Source: Parasulfuritortus sp036391875 (GTDB lineage: Bacteria; Pseudomonadota; Gammaproteobacteria; Burkholderiales; Thiobacillaceae). Taken from it: a stretch of DNA of 64,000 bases. The position numbers and the translations under genes were made by a program. Every line of letters begins with the position of its first letter. Within the stretch, counting starts at the first letter, position 1. Positions 32,967 through 41,279 of this stretch are shown here, in pieces. The notes under the pieces are model-generated. The model did no database searches, had not been told where the DNA came from, and was given only the letters and a program-made list of their open reading frames with translations. Location of the stretch: positions 62,001-126,000 of the forward strand of contig DASVZA010000024.1 in assembly GCA_036391875.1 (NCBI GenBank). The letters are read 5' to 3'.

Positions 32967-34403
32967 TTATATGGTTTGCAGAATGTCCAGGGTGGTGGCG
33001 GCCATCAGCCGCATCTCCGGTTCCTCGATCACATAGGGCGGCATGAAATAGACGGTGTTGCCGATGGGCCGGATGAACACGCCCTTGGCCAGCGCCTGAT
33101 CGTGGAAGCGGTGGCTGAAGCCGGCTGGAGCCTCCGCCACATCGAAGGCCCAGATCATGCCGGCGTTGCGGAAGTGGCGGACCCGCGGGTGAGCGCGTAC
33201 TTCGTCCAGTATTTCCGTGAATCGAGCCGTCCGGACGCGGTTGGCGGCGATCACATGGTCCTGCTCGAAGATGTCCAGCACGGCTAGTGCAGCGCGGCAG
33301 GCCAATGGGTTGCCGGTGTAGGAGTGGGAGTGCAGAAAGCCCCGGGCGGTGTCATCGTCGTAGAAAGCGGCGTAGATCTCGTCCCGGGTCAGCACGGCGG
33401 AAAGCGGCAGGTAGCCGCCGGTGATGCCCTTGGACAGACAGATGAAATCGGGCCGGATGCCGGCCTGCGCCACCGCGGCGGTTTGGCGTTTATCGGCTAC
33501 AAGGGACTGGGAAAGCCTGCCCACTTGCGCAGGCCCGGCGCCCCCTCCCGCACCGGCCGTCTCCGACGGCACCGAGTCGGGGCCGCCCTGCTCGCAGGCG
33601 AACATCGTGCCGGTCCGGCCGAAGCCGACCGCGATCTCGTCGGCGATCAGGTGTACGCCGTAGCGGTCGCACAGCGCGCGGACCCGACCCAGATAGGCCG
33701 GGTGATGCATGGCCATACCGGCGGCGCCCTGCACCAACGGCTCGATGATGACGGCGGCAGTCGTTTCGGCATGGGCGGCGAGGTGGGCCTCCAGGTCGGC
33801 CGCGGCCCGCAGGGCATAGGCCTCGGCCGATTCGCCTGGCTCCGCCAGGCGCCAGTCCGGGCTCATGGCCTGATGGCTGTGCCGCAGCAGCGGCGCATAG
33901 GTGTCCTTGAACAGGGCGACGTCGGTGACCGACAGAGCGCCCAGGGTTTCGCCGTGATAGCCGTTCTTCAGGCTGACGAAGCCGGTCTTGGCCGGCCGGC
34001 CGGAGTTGCGCCAGAAATGGAAGCTCATCTTGAGCGCGATCTCGGTCGCCGAGGCGCCGTCCGAGCCGTAGAAGGCATGGCCCAGGCCGGTGAGTCGGGC
34101 CAGCCGTTCCGACAATTCGACCACGGGGGCGTGGGTGCAGCCGGCCAGGATGACGTGTTCGATCCGGTTCAGTTGATCGGTGATGGCGGCGTTGATGCGC
34201 GGTTCGGCGTGGCCGAACAGGTTGACCCACCAGGACGACACGGCGTCGAGATAGCGTTTGCCGTCGTAATCCACCAGCCAGGGGCCTTGGCCGCGTGCGA
34301 TGGGCAGCGGCGGCATGGCCTCCAGTTGCTTCATCTGGGTGCAGGGGTGCCAGAGGGCGTTGCGGGTGCGGTCGAGCCAGTCGTGGTTGTCCATGACGGA
34401 CAT
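32967..34403 (-). CDS. bioA: Adenosylmethionine-8-amino-7-oxononanoate aminotransferase with an insertion
   Basis: PLP-dependent enzyme of biotin synthesis that makes 7,8-diaminopelargonate using S-adenosylmethionine as amino donor. Recognisable are WHPCTQMKQ (about 18-26), SSWWVNLFGHAEPRIN, GSDGASATEIALKMSF, the PLP aspartate in LIADEIAVGFGRTG and the Schiff-base lysine in LSKGITGGYLPLSAVLTRDE. Between FACEQ and AGIRPDF, normally adjacent, stand 41 extra residues (positions 33465-33587), making 478 residues instead of about 435. The insert precedes the catalytic Lys by about 10 residues, so activity may be affected. No other biotin gene is nearby. Confidence 0.92.
   Translation of the reverse strand: MSVMDNHDWLDRTRNALWHPCTQMKQLEAMPPLPIARGQGPWLVDYDGKRYLDAVSSWWVNLFGHAEPRINAAITDQLNRIEHVILAGCTHAPVVELSERLARLTGLGHAFYGSDGASATEIALKMSFHFWRNSGRPAKTGFVSLKNGYHGETLGALSVTDVALFKDTYAPLLRHSHQAMSPDWRLAEPGESAEAYALRAAADLEAHLAAHAETTAAVIIEPLVQGAAGMAMHHPAYLGRVRALCDRYGVHLIADEIAVGFGRTGTMFACEQGGPDSVPSETAGAGGGAGPAQVGRLSQSLVADKRQTAAVAQAGIRPDFICLSKGITGGYLPLSAVLTRDEIYAAFYDDDTARGFLHSHSYTGNPLACRAALAVLDIFEQDHVIAANRVRTARFTEILDEVRAHPRVRHFRNAGMIWAFDVAEAPAGFSHRFHDQALAKGVFIRPIGNTVYFMPPYVIEEPEMRLMAATTLDILQTI
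33465..33587 (-). repeat. 123-bp in-frame insertion within bioA
   Basis: The insert is exactly 41 codons with no stop, flanked on the coding strand by near-repeats GCAGGGCGGC and GCAGGCCGGC. It contains an inverted repeat GCCTGC/GCAGGC with an 8-base gap and encodes a Gly/Ala/Ser-rich low-complexity peptide. This looks like a palindromic mobile or repeat element inserted in frame. Whether it occurs elsewhere in the genome cannot be seen here. Confidence 0.55.
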
Positions 34404-34480
34404 TATCCATGCCGCTGCAGATTAGGGCGACAGGCTCGAGAGCGGAGTCGGGTATTCGGGTCGGTGTCGGAGTTCGGGGA

Positions 34481-34705
34481 TTAGCGTAGGGAAAGGGGCG
34501 GTACTTCCCAAAGGTCCATGACGGCTTCCGAACAGATCGTGGCGGCTTCCCGGTGGGCGGGGTTGCCGAACGCTTCCGCCTTGTCGTGGCAGATGCCGGC
34601 GGCGGCCCGGATGGCGCTGTTCCAGACATATTCATATCGGGCGACCATTTCGGGGTCGCTCGAGAGCCTGTCGCCCGCGTTGGTCAGAAAGTCTTGGAAG
34701 GTCAT
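34481..34705 (-). CDS. Small protein of unknown function
   Basis: A 74-residue acidic, helical protein without signal peptide or membrane helix. It holds two cysteines (AGICHDKAEAF and ATICSEAV) in paired helices. No ribosome site is evident. It is separated by 77 bp from bioA and sits at the edge of an AT-rich stretch. I do not recognise a family; composition and codon use are like neighbouring real genes, which is the main support. Confidence 0.5.
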   Translation of the reverse strand: MTFQDFLTNAGDRLSSDPEMVARYEYVWNSAIRAAAGICHDKAEAFGNPAHREAATICSEAVMDLWEVPPLSLR

Positions 34706-34975
34706 TTTGGTTGAACGTTCTGAACGCCTATATCGAAAGGAATATTAAATATACACACATAGAGATTGCCTGTCCTGTTTTATCCAATCAAATCATGGCG
34801 ATTCATAAGATCGGCCGGTACCGGGCCATATAAGGCGATCGGCCAGCGCTTGGCGTCTTAACTTAATAATCAACTTTAAGTGTTGTCGCTAGTTTCTTAA
34901 TTAAGAGGGCTTAGTGTCTGATTTTTTAATTGAGTGTAAGTCATTGTTGTCATTAAAAAAATAGGGTTTTCTCCC
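34706..34975. other. AT-rich non-coding stretch upstream of mraZ
   Basis: About 270 bases without a credible gene, far richer in A and T than the rest of the window. It contains a perfect 12-bp palindrome TCTTAATTAAGA (34895-34906) and a GC-rich dyad around GGCCGGTACCGGGCC near 34814-34828. It separates the orphan small gene from the dcw promoter and could bind nucleoid proteins or regulators. Confidence 0.5.
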
Positions 34976-35005
34976 TTGACGTTGCGCCTTTCCATTCTCT
35001 ATAGT
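34976..35005 (+). promoter_or_regulatory. Promoter of the dcw cluster (PmraZ)
   Basis: TTGACG (34976-34981), 18-base spacer, TATAGT (35000-35005). The strongest promoter-like sequence before mraZ; the last -10 bases overlap the first MraZ repeat. Confidence 0.7.
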
Positions 35006-35049
35006 GGGCGTTGGTGGGAGAAAGTGGAGGAATGTGGGGTTTGGTGGAG
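35004..35049 (+). promoter_or_regulatory. Five 10-bp-spaced MraZ boxes
   Basis: GTGGGC, GTGGGA, GTGGAG, GTGGGG and GTGGAG start at 35004, 35014, 35024, 35034 and 35044, exactly 10 bp apart. MraZ is known to bind direct TGGGN repeats with this period in front of its own gene. Their overlap with the -10 box and leader supports repression of the dcw promoter. Confidence 0.8.
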
Positions 35050-35072
35050 TTTCTGGGCCCCCTGGATCTGAG

Positions 35073-35543
35073 ATGTTTCGTGGCGCAACACCCCTCGCTC
35101 TGGACGGTAAAGCGCGTTTGGCGATACCGACCAAGTATCGCGACCTGCTCATGCAGCGTTGCGGGGGGCATCTCGTCCTTACGCTGGACCCGAGTGGTTG
35201 CCTGCTCCTCTATCCCTTCCCTGAGTGGGAGCCGATCGAGCGGAAGCTCAATGCGTTGCCCAGTTTCAATCCGGTCAGCCGCCAGATGCAGCGTCTGCTG
35301 GTCGGCTCGGCGACCGATGTCGAGATGGACGGTGCCGGCCGCATCCTGTTGCCGGGTCTGTTGCGCGAGCGTGCCACGCTAGAGCGGGATGTAGTCCTGG
35401 TCGGGCAAGGCAATAAATTCGAGGTGTGGAGTGCAGCCGGATGGCAGGCGCAATGCGACGCCGTGGCCGATCTTCCGGCGTTGCTGGACGAAGCGATGCG
35501 CAAGGGCGAGGTGCCGGATGAACTCAAGGACTTCTCGTTGTGA
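35073..35543 (+). CDS. mraZ: Transcriptional regulator MraZ
   Basis: AbrB-fold regulator of the dcw cluster, 156 residues, forming ring oligomers. Two MraZ repeats are visible, the first in FRGATPLALDGKARLAIPTKYRD, the second in VEMDGAGRILLPGLLRERA, each with the conserved DxxGR/K motif. ATG 35073 is the family start; the longer upstream frame runs through the operator. The stop overlaps the rsmH GTG start. Confidence 0.96.
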   Translation: MFRGATPLALDGKARLAIPTKYRDLLMQRCGGHLVLTLDPSGCLLLYPFPEWEPIERKLNALPSFNPVSRQMQRLLVGSATDVEMDGAGRILLPGLLRERATLERDVVLVGQGNKFEVWSAAGWQAQCDAVADLPALLDEAMRKGEVPDELKDFSL

Positions 35544-36505
35544 GCGCGGCCCAGGATATGGGCCACGCCTCCGTTCTGCTGGACGAAGCGATTGTGGCGC
35601 TGGACGTGAAACCGGATGGCGTCTACATCGATGCCACTTTCGGCCGGGGCGGGCACAGCCGGGCGATTCTCGCACGGCTCGGGCCGGCTGGCCGCTTGCT
35701 GGCGCTGGATCGCGATCCGCAGGCGGTGGCGGTCGCCCGGACCTGGGGCGATCCCCGCTTCGCCATCGTCCATGCGCCGTTCAGCCGGCTGGCCGCGGAA
35801 GCAAAGGCGCGCAGCCTGGCTGCGGTGGACGGGGTGCTGTTCGATCTGGGTGTGTCGAGTCCGCAGATCGACACGCCGGAACGGGGCTTCAGCTTCCGCT
35901 ACGACGCACCCCTGGATATGCGCATGGATACCAGTCGCGGCATGAGTGCGGCGGAATGGCTGAATACCGTGCCGGAGGACGAATTGGCCAGGGTGGTGCG
36001 TGACTATGGCGAAGAGCGGTTTGCTAGGTCGGTTGCAAAAGCGATTGTCGCAGCGCGAGCGGATCAACCAATCACGACAACCGGGCGGCTCGCGCAGATT
36101 GTGGCGGGGGCGGTGCGCACGCGCGAACGCGGCCAGGACCCCGCCACGCGTACCTTTCAGGCTGTCAGGATTTACGTTAACCGGGAGCTTGATGAGATCG
36201 CCGAGGCGCTGCCACAGGCGGTCGATCTGTTGCGCCCCGGCGGGAGGCTGGCGGTGATCAGCTTCCATTCGCTCGAGGACAGGCTGGTGAAGCGCTTCAT
36301 GCGGGGCGAGGCGAAGGGCGAAGAGTTGCCCCGGGAGATCCCCTTGACCGCCGGCGAACTCGCGCCGGGTCGGTTGCGCCTGGTCGGCCGCTCGATCAAG
36401 GCATCGGTCGAGGAAGTGGCGCGCAATCCGCGTGCCCGCAGCGCCGTGCTGAGGGTGGCAGAACGGACCGTGGCGCCATTGCTGGAGCGGCCATGCAGCG
36501 GATAA
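35540..36505 (+). CDS. rsmH: 16S rRNA (cytosine1402-N4)-methyltransferase
   Basis: SAM-dependent methylation of C1402 in the ribosomal P site. The motif GHASVLLDEAIVAL opens the protein, ATFGRGGHSRAIL holds the SAM loop (about residues 33-45), and NRELDEIAEALP and VISFHSLEDRLVKRFM are further family blocks. GTG start overlaps the mraZ stop (GTGA). 321 residues, normal. The stop overlaps ftsL by 13 bases. Confidence 0.96.
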   Translation: MSAAQDMGHASVLLDEAIVALDVKPDGVYIDATFGRGGHSRAILARLGPAGRLLALDRDPQAVAVARTWGDPRFAIVHAPFSRLAAEAKARSLAAVDGVLFDLGVSSPQIDTPERGFSFRYDAPLDMRMDTSRGMSAAEWLNTVPEDELARVVRDYGEERFARSVAKAIVAARADQPITTTGRLAQIVAGAVRTRERGQDPATRTFQAVRIYVNRELDEIAEALPQAVDLLRPGGRLAVISFHSLEDRLVKRFMRGEAKGEELPREIPLTAGELAPGRLRLVGRSIKASVEEVARNPRARSAVLRVAERTVAPLLERPCSG

Positions 36506-36768
36506 ACCCAATACTGGCCGTGATCCTGGTCATATGTGCCCTCGCCGTCGTCACAGCGCGCCATCAGGCGCGCAAATTGTTTATAGAACTCCAGGCGGTG
36601 CAGAAGCAGAGTCGTGACCTGGACGTCGAATGGGGACGCCTGCAACTCGAGCAGAGCACATGGGCCATGCATTCGCGGATCGAGCAGATCGCCAGCGGCC
36701 AACTGCACATGTCTGTGCCCGATCCGAAGAAGATCCAGGTCATCCAGGCGCCGGGGGGCAGGTCTTGA
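36493..36768 (+). CDS. ftsL: Cell division protein FtsL
   Basis: Bitopic division protein of 91 residues: a short cytoplasmic N-terminus, one membrane helix (about residues 5-24), then a periplasmic leucine-zipper-like coiled coil (about 28-75). It joins FtsB and FtsQ in the divisome. Position between rsmH and ftsI identifies it, since the sequence is poorly conserved. Stop overlaps the ftsI TTG start. Confidence 0.92.
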   Translation: MQRINPILAVILVICALAVVTARHQARKLFIELQAVQKQSRDLDVEWGRLQLEQSTWAMHSRIEQIASGQLHMSVPDPKKIQVIQAPGGRS

Positions 36769-38489
36769 CCCGCGCCCGCAACCCCATTCTCCGCCTGGAT
36801 CTGCAGCGTTGGCGCATGCGGCTGGTGATGGGCCTGGTGTTCGGCGGCTTCGCGGCCTTGACCGCGCGGGCCGCCTATCTGCAGGGCTGGCAGAACGACT
36901 TCCTCAACAAGCAGGGCGACATGCGCGTCCAGCGGGTGGTGGTGATCCCCGCCCACCGCGGCATGATCACCGACCGCCGCGGCGAGCCGCTGGCGATCAG
37001 CACGCCGGTCGAGTCGCTTTGGGTCAATCCGCGCGAAGCCGAGGCGACGCCAGCCCAGATCCAGGCCTTGGCCAGCAGGCTGGACCTGGACCCGGACGGG
37101 GTGGCCCGCCAGTTCGCGGACAAGGCGAAGGCATTCGTCTATCTGAAGCGGCAGGTGCAGCCCGAAGTGGCCGACGCCGTGCTGGCGATGAACCTCAAGG
37201 GCGTGCATTCGACCCCGGAATACCGTCGCTACTATCCGGCCGGCGACGTGGTCGGCCAAGTGCTGGGCGTGACCGGCACCGACGACAGCGGCCTGGAAGG
37301 ATTGGAATATGCCTACCAGTCCTGGTTGGCGGGCGATCCGGGCGCGAAACGTGTGATCAAGGACCGCCTGGGCAACACCGTCGAGGACGTCGACCTGATC
37401 CGCTCGCCCAAGCCGGGCCGTGACCTGACCCTGAGTCTCAACCTGCAACTGCAATATCTCGCCTACCGCGAACTGTCCGCCGCGGTCGAGGCAAGCAAGG
37501 CCAAGGCGGGTGCGCTGGTGGCGCTGGATGCGCGGACCGGCGAGATCCTGGCGCTGGCCAACGTGCCTTCCTACAACCCCAACAACCGCGCCAGCATCAC
37601 GCCGGACAGCAGCCGCAACCGGGCGGTGACCGATACCTACGAGCCGGGCTCGACCATCAAGCCGTTCCTTATCTCCACGGCCCTGCAGGACGGTGTCGTG
37701 ACCCCGGCGACGCTCATCGATACCGACCCGGGCTGGCTACAGATCGGCGATCGGCGGATTCACGACGTCCATTCCAAGGGGCTGATCAGCGTGGCGCAGG
37801 TCGTCCAGATCTCGAGCAACGTGGGGGCCGCCAAGATCGCCTTGGAAACGAAGTCAGAGGACTACTGGAACATGCTGACCCGGGCCGGGTTCGGCGCCCC
37901 GCCCGAGTCCGGCTTCCCGGGCGAGGCCGGCGGCCGGATACGCCCCTATGAGAGCTGGCGCCCGATCGAGAAGGCGACCATGGCATTCGGCATGGGCATG
38001 TCGGTCAGCCTGCTGCAGCTGGCGCGTGCCTATTGTGCCTTCGCCGATGATGGCGTGTTGCCCAAGGTCACCATCCTGAAGCGCGATCAGCCGGCCCCCG
38101 GCACCCGTCTGGTATCGGCCAAGACCGCGAAGGAAATACGCGACATGCTGGAACTGGTCACCCAGCCGGACGGGACCGCGCCCGAGGCGCGGGTGATCGG
38201 CTACCGGGTCGGCGGCAAGACAGGCACTGCGCACAAGGCGGTGGCCGGCGGCTACTCGCCGAACAAATATATCGCTTCGTTCGTCGGCATGGCGCCGATG
38301 TCGAACCCACGCGTGGTCATCGCCGTGATGATCGACGAGCCGGGAGGGAAAGACTACTACGGCGGCGAGGTCGCTGCGCCGGTGTTCTCCAAGGTGATGG
38401 CCGACGCACTGCGTTTCATGGCCGTCCCGCCCGACAGACCCTTGCAGGAAGAGCCTGCCGTGACCGGCAAGGCCGAGGAGCCGACCTGA
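36765..38489 (+). CDS. ftsI: Septal peptidoglycan transpeptidase FtsI (PBP3)
   Basis: Septal class B penicillin-binding protein. After a membrane helix (about residues 20-40) comes the dimerisation domain and the transpeptidase domain with all three motifs: STIK (in EPGSTIKPFL, about residue 300), SSN (QISSNVGAAK) and KTG (GGKTGTAHK). The TTG at 36765, overlapping the ftsL stop, gives 574 residues, the usual length; no ATG in the right place exists before the helix. Works with FtsW. Confidence 0.95.
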   Translation: MTRARNPILRLDLQRWRMRLVMGLVFGGFAALTARAAYLQGWQNDFLNKQGDMRVQRVVVIPAHRGMITDRRGEPLAISTPVESLWVNPREAEATPAQIQALASRLDLDPDGVARQFADKAKAFVYLKRQVQPEVADAVLAMNLKGVHSTPEYRRYYPAGDVVGQVLGVTGTDDSGLEGLEYAYQSWLAGDPGAKRVIKDRLGNTVEDVDLIRSPKPGRDLTLSLNLQLQYLAYRELSAAVEASKAKAGALVALDARTGEILALANVPSYNPNNRASITPDSSRNRAVTDTYEPGSTIKPFLISTALQDGVVTPATLIDTDPGWLQIGDRRIHDVHSKGLISVAQVVQISSNVGAAKIALETKSEDYWNMLTRAGFGAPPESGFPGEAGGRIRPYESWRPIEKATMAFGMGMSVSLLQLARAYCAFADDGVLPKVTILKRDQPAPGTRLVSAKTAKEIRDMLELVTQPDGTAPEARVIGYRVGGKTGTAHKAVAGGYSPNKYIASFVGMAPMSNPRVVIAVMIDEPGGKDYYGGEVAAPVFSKVMADALRFMAVPPDRPLQEEPAVTGKAEEPT

Positions 38490-39940
38490 TGGACGTCGCT
38501 GCCCTGATCGCCAAGCTGCGCCAGTTGCCGGGTCTGCGCCACCTGACGGCGGACAGCCGCCGGGTGTGCCCGGGCGATGTCTTCCTGGCCCTGCCCGGCG
38601 CGGTTCACGACGGCCGTGACCATATCCAGGCCGCGGTCTCGGCGGGTGCCGCCGCGGTACTCTGGGAACCTGACGGTTATGCTTGGCCGGTCGGTCTGGC
38701 GGTGCCCAACTTCCCGGTGCCCGATCTCAAGGGCCGGGCGCCGGCGATCGCTGCCGCCTGGTGGTGTGATCCGTCGCAGGCACTCTGGATGACCGGCGTC
38801 ACCGGCACCAACGGCAAGACCTCGTGCAGCCACTGGCTGGCCGATGCCTTCGGCCGCCTGGGCCGCAAGACCGCGGTCATCGGTACCCTGGGCAACGGTT
38901 TTCCGGGTGAGCTGCAGGGGGCCAGTCACACCACGCCGGATGCCGTCACCCTGCAGGGCCTGCTGGCCGGCTACCGCAACGCCGGCGCGGTGGGCGTGGC
39001 CATGGAAGTGTCGTCCCATGCCTTGGACCAGGGCCGTGTCGAAGGCGTGGCCTTCGACGTGGCGGTGTTGACCAATCTGTCGCGCGACCATCTGGACTAC
39101 CACGGCGACATGACGGCCTATGCCCATGCCAAGACCAGATTGTTCGATTGGCCGGGCCTGAAATGGGCGGTGCTGAATCTGGAGGACGAACTGGGCAAGC
39201 GCCTGCACAAGGGCCTGGCCGGGCGTGACGTGCATTGCCTGAGCTACGGCCTGGGCGTCGGCGATATCCGCGGCGAGGCATTGCGCCTGAGCGCGGACGG
39301 TCTGGCCATGGAGGTCGAAACGCCCTGGGGCCGGGGCGAATTGCGCACCGGTCTGGTCGGCCGTTTCAACGCGGCCAACCTGCTTGCCTGTCTCGGCGCC
39401 CTGCTGGCCGCCAACATCAGCCTGGCCGACGCGCTCGCCGCGCTCGAACCCACCCGCTCGGTCGCCGGCCGGATGCAGCGCCTGGGCGGCGGTGCCTTGC
39501 CGACGGTGATCGTCGACTACGCCCACACCCCGGACGCCCTGGAAAAGACCCTGGCCACGCTGCGCGACCTGACTGCCGGCCGGCTGGTCTGCGTGTTCGG
39601 CTGCGGCGGCGGCCGGGACAAGGGCAAGCGACCGCTGATGGGCGAGGCGGCGGCCCGGCTGGCCGACCGCGTCGTGGTCACCAGCGACAACCCGCGCCAC
39701 GAGGCGCCGGCCGACATCGTCGCCGACATCCTGGTCGGCATGCCGGCCGGACAGCAAGTGGAACTCGACCGGGCCGCGGCCATCCGCGCCGCCATCGCCG
39801 GCGCCACGCCGGGCGACGTGGTGCTGATCGCCGGCAAGGGCCACGAGGATTACCAGGAAATCGAAGGCGTGCGACGGCCGTTCTCGGACGTCGCCGAAGC
39901 GGAACGGGCATTGAAGGAGATTGGCCATGCGCTCGCATGA
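38489..39940 (+). CDS. murE: UDP-MurNAc-Ala-Glu:meso-diaminopimelate ligase MurE
   Basis: Adds the third amino acid to the peptidoglycan stem. The ATP loop is GVTGTNGKTSC (about residues 108-118), and the diaminopimelate specificity motif DNPR is present in TSDNPRHEAPADIV, so meso-DAP rather than lysine is used. A carbamylated Lys region follows MEVSSHALDQGR. 483 residues. ATG overlaps the ftsI stop (TGATG). Confidence 0.97.
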   Translation: MDVAALIAKLRQLPGLRHLTADSRRVCPGDVFLALPGAVHDGRDHIQAAVSAGAAAVLWEPDGYAWPVGLAVPNFPVPDLKGRAPAIAAAWWCDPSQALWMTGVTGTNGKTSCSHWLADAFGRLGRKTAVIGTLGNGFPGELQGASHTTPDAVTLQGLLAGYRNAGAVGVAMEVSSHALDQGRVEGVAFDVAVLTNLSRDHLDYHGDMTAYAHAKTRLFDWPGLKWAVLNLEDELGKRLHKGLAGRDVHCLSYGLGVGDIRGEALRLSADGLAMEVETPWGRGELRTGLVGRFNAANLLACLGALLAANISLADALAALEPTRSVAGRMQRLGGGALPTVIVDYAHTPDALEKTLATLRDLTAGRLVCVFGCGGGRDKGKRPLMGEAAARLADRVVVTSDNPRHEAPADIVADILVGMPAGQQVELDRAAAIRAAIAGATPGDVVLIAGKGHEDYQEIEGVRRPFSDVAEAERALKEIGHALA

Positions 39941-41279
39941 AGTGGCTCAGGCGCTGAACGCCCGGGCCGTGGGGCCGGATGTGGAGTTCAGCACGGTGTC
40001 GACCGACAGCCGCAACCTGCCGGCCGGCTGCCTGTTCGTCGCCCTGCGCGGCGAGCGTTTCGACGGTCACCGCTTCGCCGCCCAGGCGCTGGCGCAAGGG
40101 GCCGCGGCGGTGATGGTCGAGGAGTCAGCCGGGCTCGATCTGGCGCCGGCCATCGTGGTGCCGGACACCCGTCTGGCATTGGGCCGCCTCGCCGCCTGGC
40201 ACCGCAGCCGGATGCCGGCCAAGGTGCTGGCCATCACCGGCAGCAACGGCAAGACCACGGTCAAGGAAATGCTGGCCGCGATCCTGCGGGAGGAGGCGGG
40301 CGAGGCGGCCGTGCTGGCCACCACCGGCAACCTGAACAACGACATCGGCATGCCGTTGACCCTGCTCCGCCTGACCCCGGCCCATGCCTACGCGGTGCTG
40401 GAGATGGGCATGAACCATCCGGGCGAGTTGGATTATCTGAGCCGCCTGGCCCGGCCCGATGCCGCCCTGGTCAACAACGCCTTGCGCGCCCACCTTGAAG
40501 GACTGGGCAGCGTCGAGGCGGTGGCCCGGGCCAAGGGCGAGATCTACGCCGGCTTGCTGGACGAAGGCGTCGCCCTGGTCAATGCCGACGATGCCCATGC
40601 GGCGTTGTTGCGCGAACTGGCCGGCGGCCATCGCGTGGTCGAGTTCGGCCTCGAACGGGGCGACGTGCGGGCCGATTGCCGTCTGCTGGAGTTCAGCGCC
40701 GAGCTGGATCTGCATACTCCGGCCGGCGGGACGACGCTGACCCTGAACGTGCCGGGTCTGCACAACGCCCGCAACGCGGTGGCGGCCGCGGCCCTGGCCC
40801 AGGTCGCCGGCGTGTCGCTGGCCAACATCGCCAAGGGTCTGGCCGCCTACACCGGGGTCAAGGGCCGGCTCCAGCCGCATGCCTGCATTCTCGGCGCCCG
40901 GCTGATCGACGACACCTACAACGCCAACCCGGATTCGGTCAGCGCCGCCATCGCCGTGCTCGCCGCCCAGTCTGGCAGCCGCATCCTGGTGCTGGGCGAC
41001 ATGGGCGAACTGGGCGCCGGCGCCGCCGAACTGCACCGCGAGATAGGCGCGACCGCCAAACAGGCAGGCATCGATCGCCTGCTCTGCCTCGGCGAACTGT
41101 CGGTCAATGCGGTCCAGGCCTTCGGTTCCGGCGCCATGCATTTCGAGCGTATCGAGGAGTTGCTGGCCGAGGTCGAGCAGGCCCTCGGTCCGGACGTGAC
41201 GGTACTGGTGAAAGGATCCCGCTTCATGCAGATGGAACGGGTCGTCAAATCATTCGTGGAGACGCATCTATGCTCCTGA
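39927..41279 (+). CDS. murF: UDP-MurNAc-tripeptide:D-Ala-D-Ala ligase MurF
   Basis: Adds D-Ala-D-Ala to finish the UDP-MurNAc-pentapeptide. The ATP loop is ITGSNGKTTVKEML (about residues 107-120), with EMGMNHPGELDYLS and the C-terminal DDTYNANPDSV typical of MurF. ATG 39927 has AAGGAGA upstream. Overlaps murE by 14 and mraY by 10 bases. Confidence 0.97.
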   Translation: MRSHEVAQALNARAVGPDVEFSTVSTDSRNLPAGCLFVALRGERFDGHRFAAQALAQGAAAVMVEESAGLDLAPAIVVPDTRLALGRLAAWHRSRMPAKVLAITGSNGKTTVKEMLAAILREEAGEAAVLATTGNLNNDIGMPLTLLRLTPAHAYAVLEMGMNHPGELDYLSRLARPDAALVNNALRAHLEGLGSVEAVARAKGEIYAGLLDEGVALVNADDAHAALLRELAGGHRVVEFGLERGDVRADCRLLEFSAELDLHTPAGGTTLTLNVPGLHNARNAVAAAALAQVAGVSLANIAKGLAAYTGVKGRLQPHACILGARLIDDTYNANPDSVSAAIAVLAAQSGSRILVLGDMGELGAGAAELHREIGATAKQAGIDRLLCLGELSVNAVQAFGSGAMHFERIEELLAEVEQALGPDVTVLVKGSRFMQMERVVKSFVETHLCS

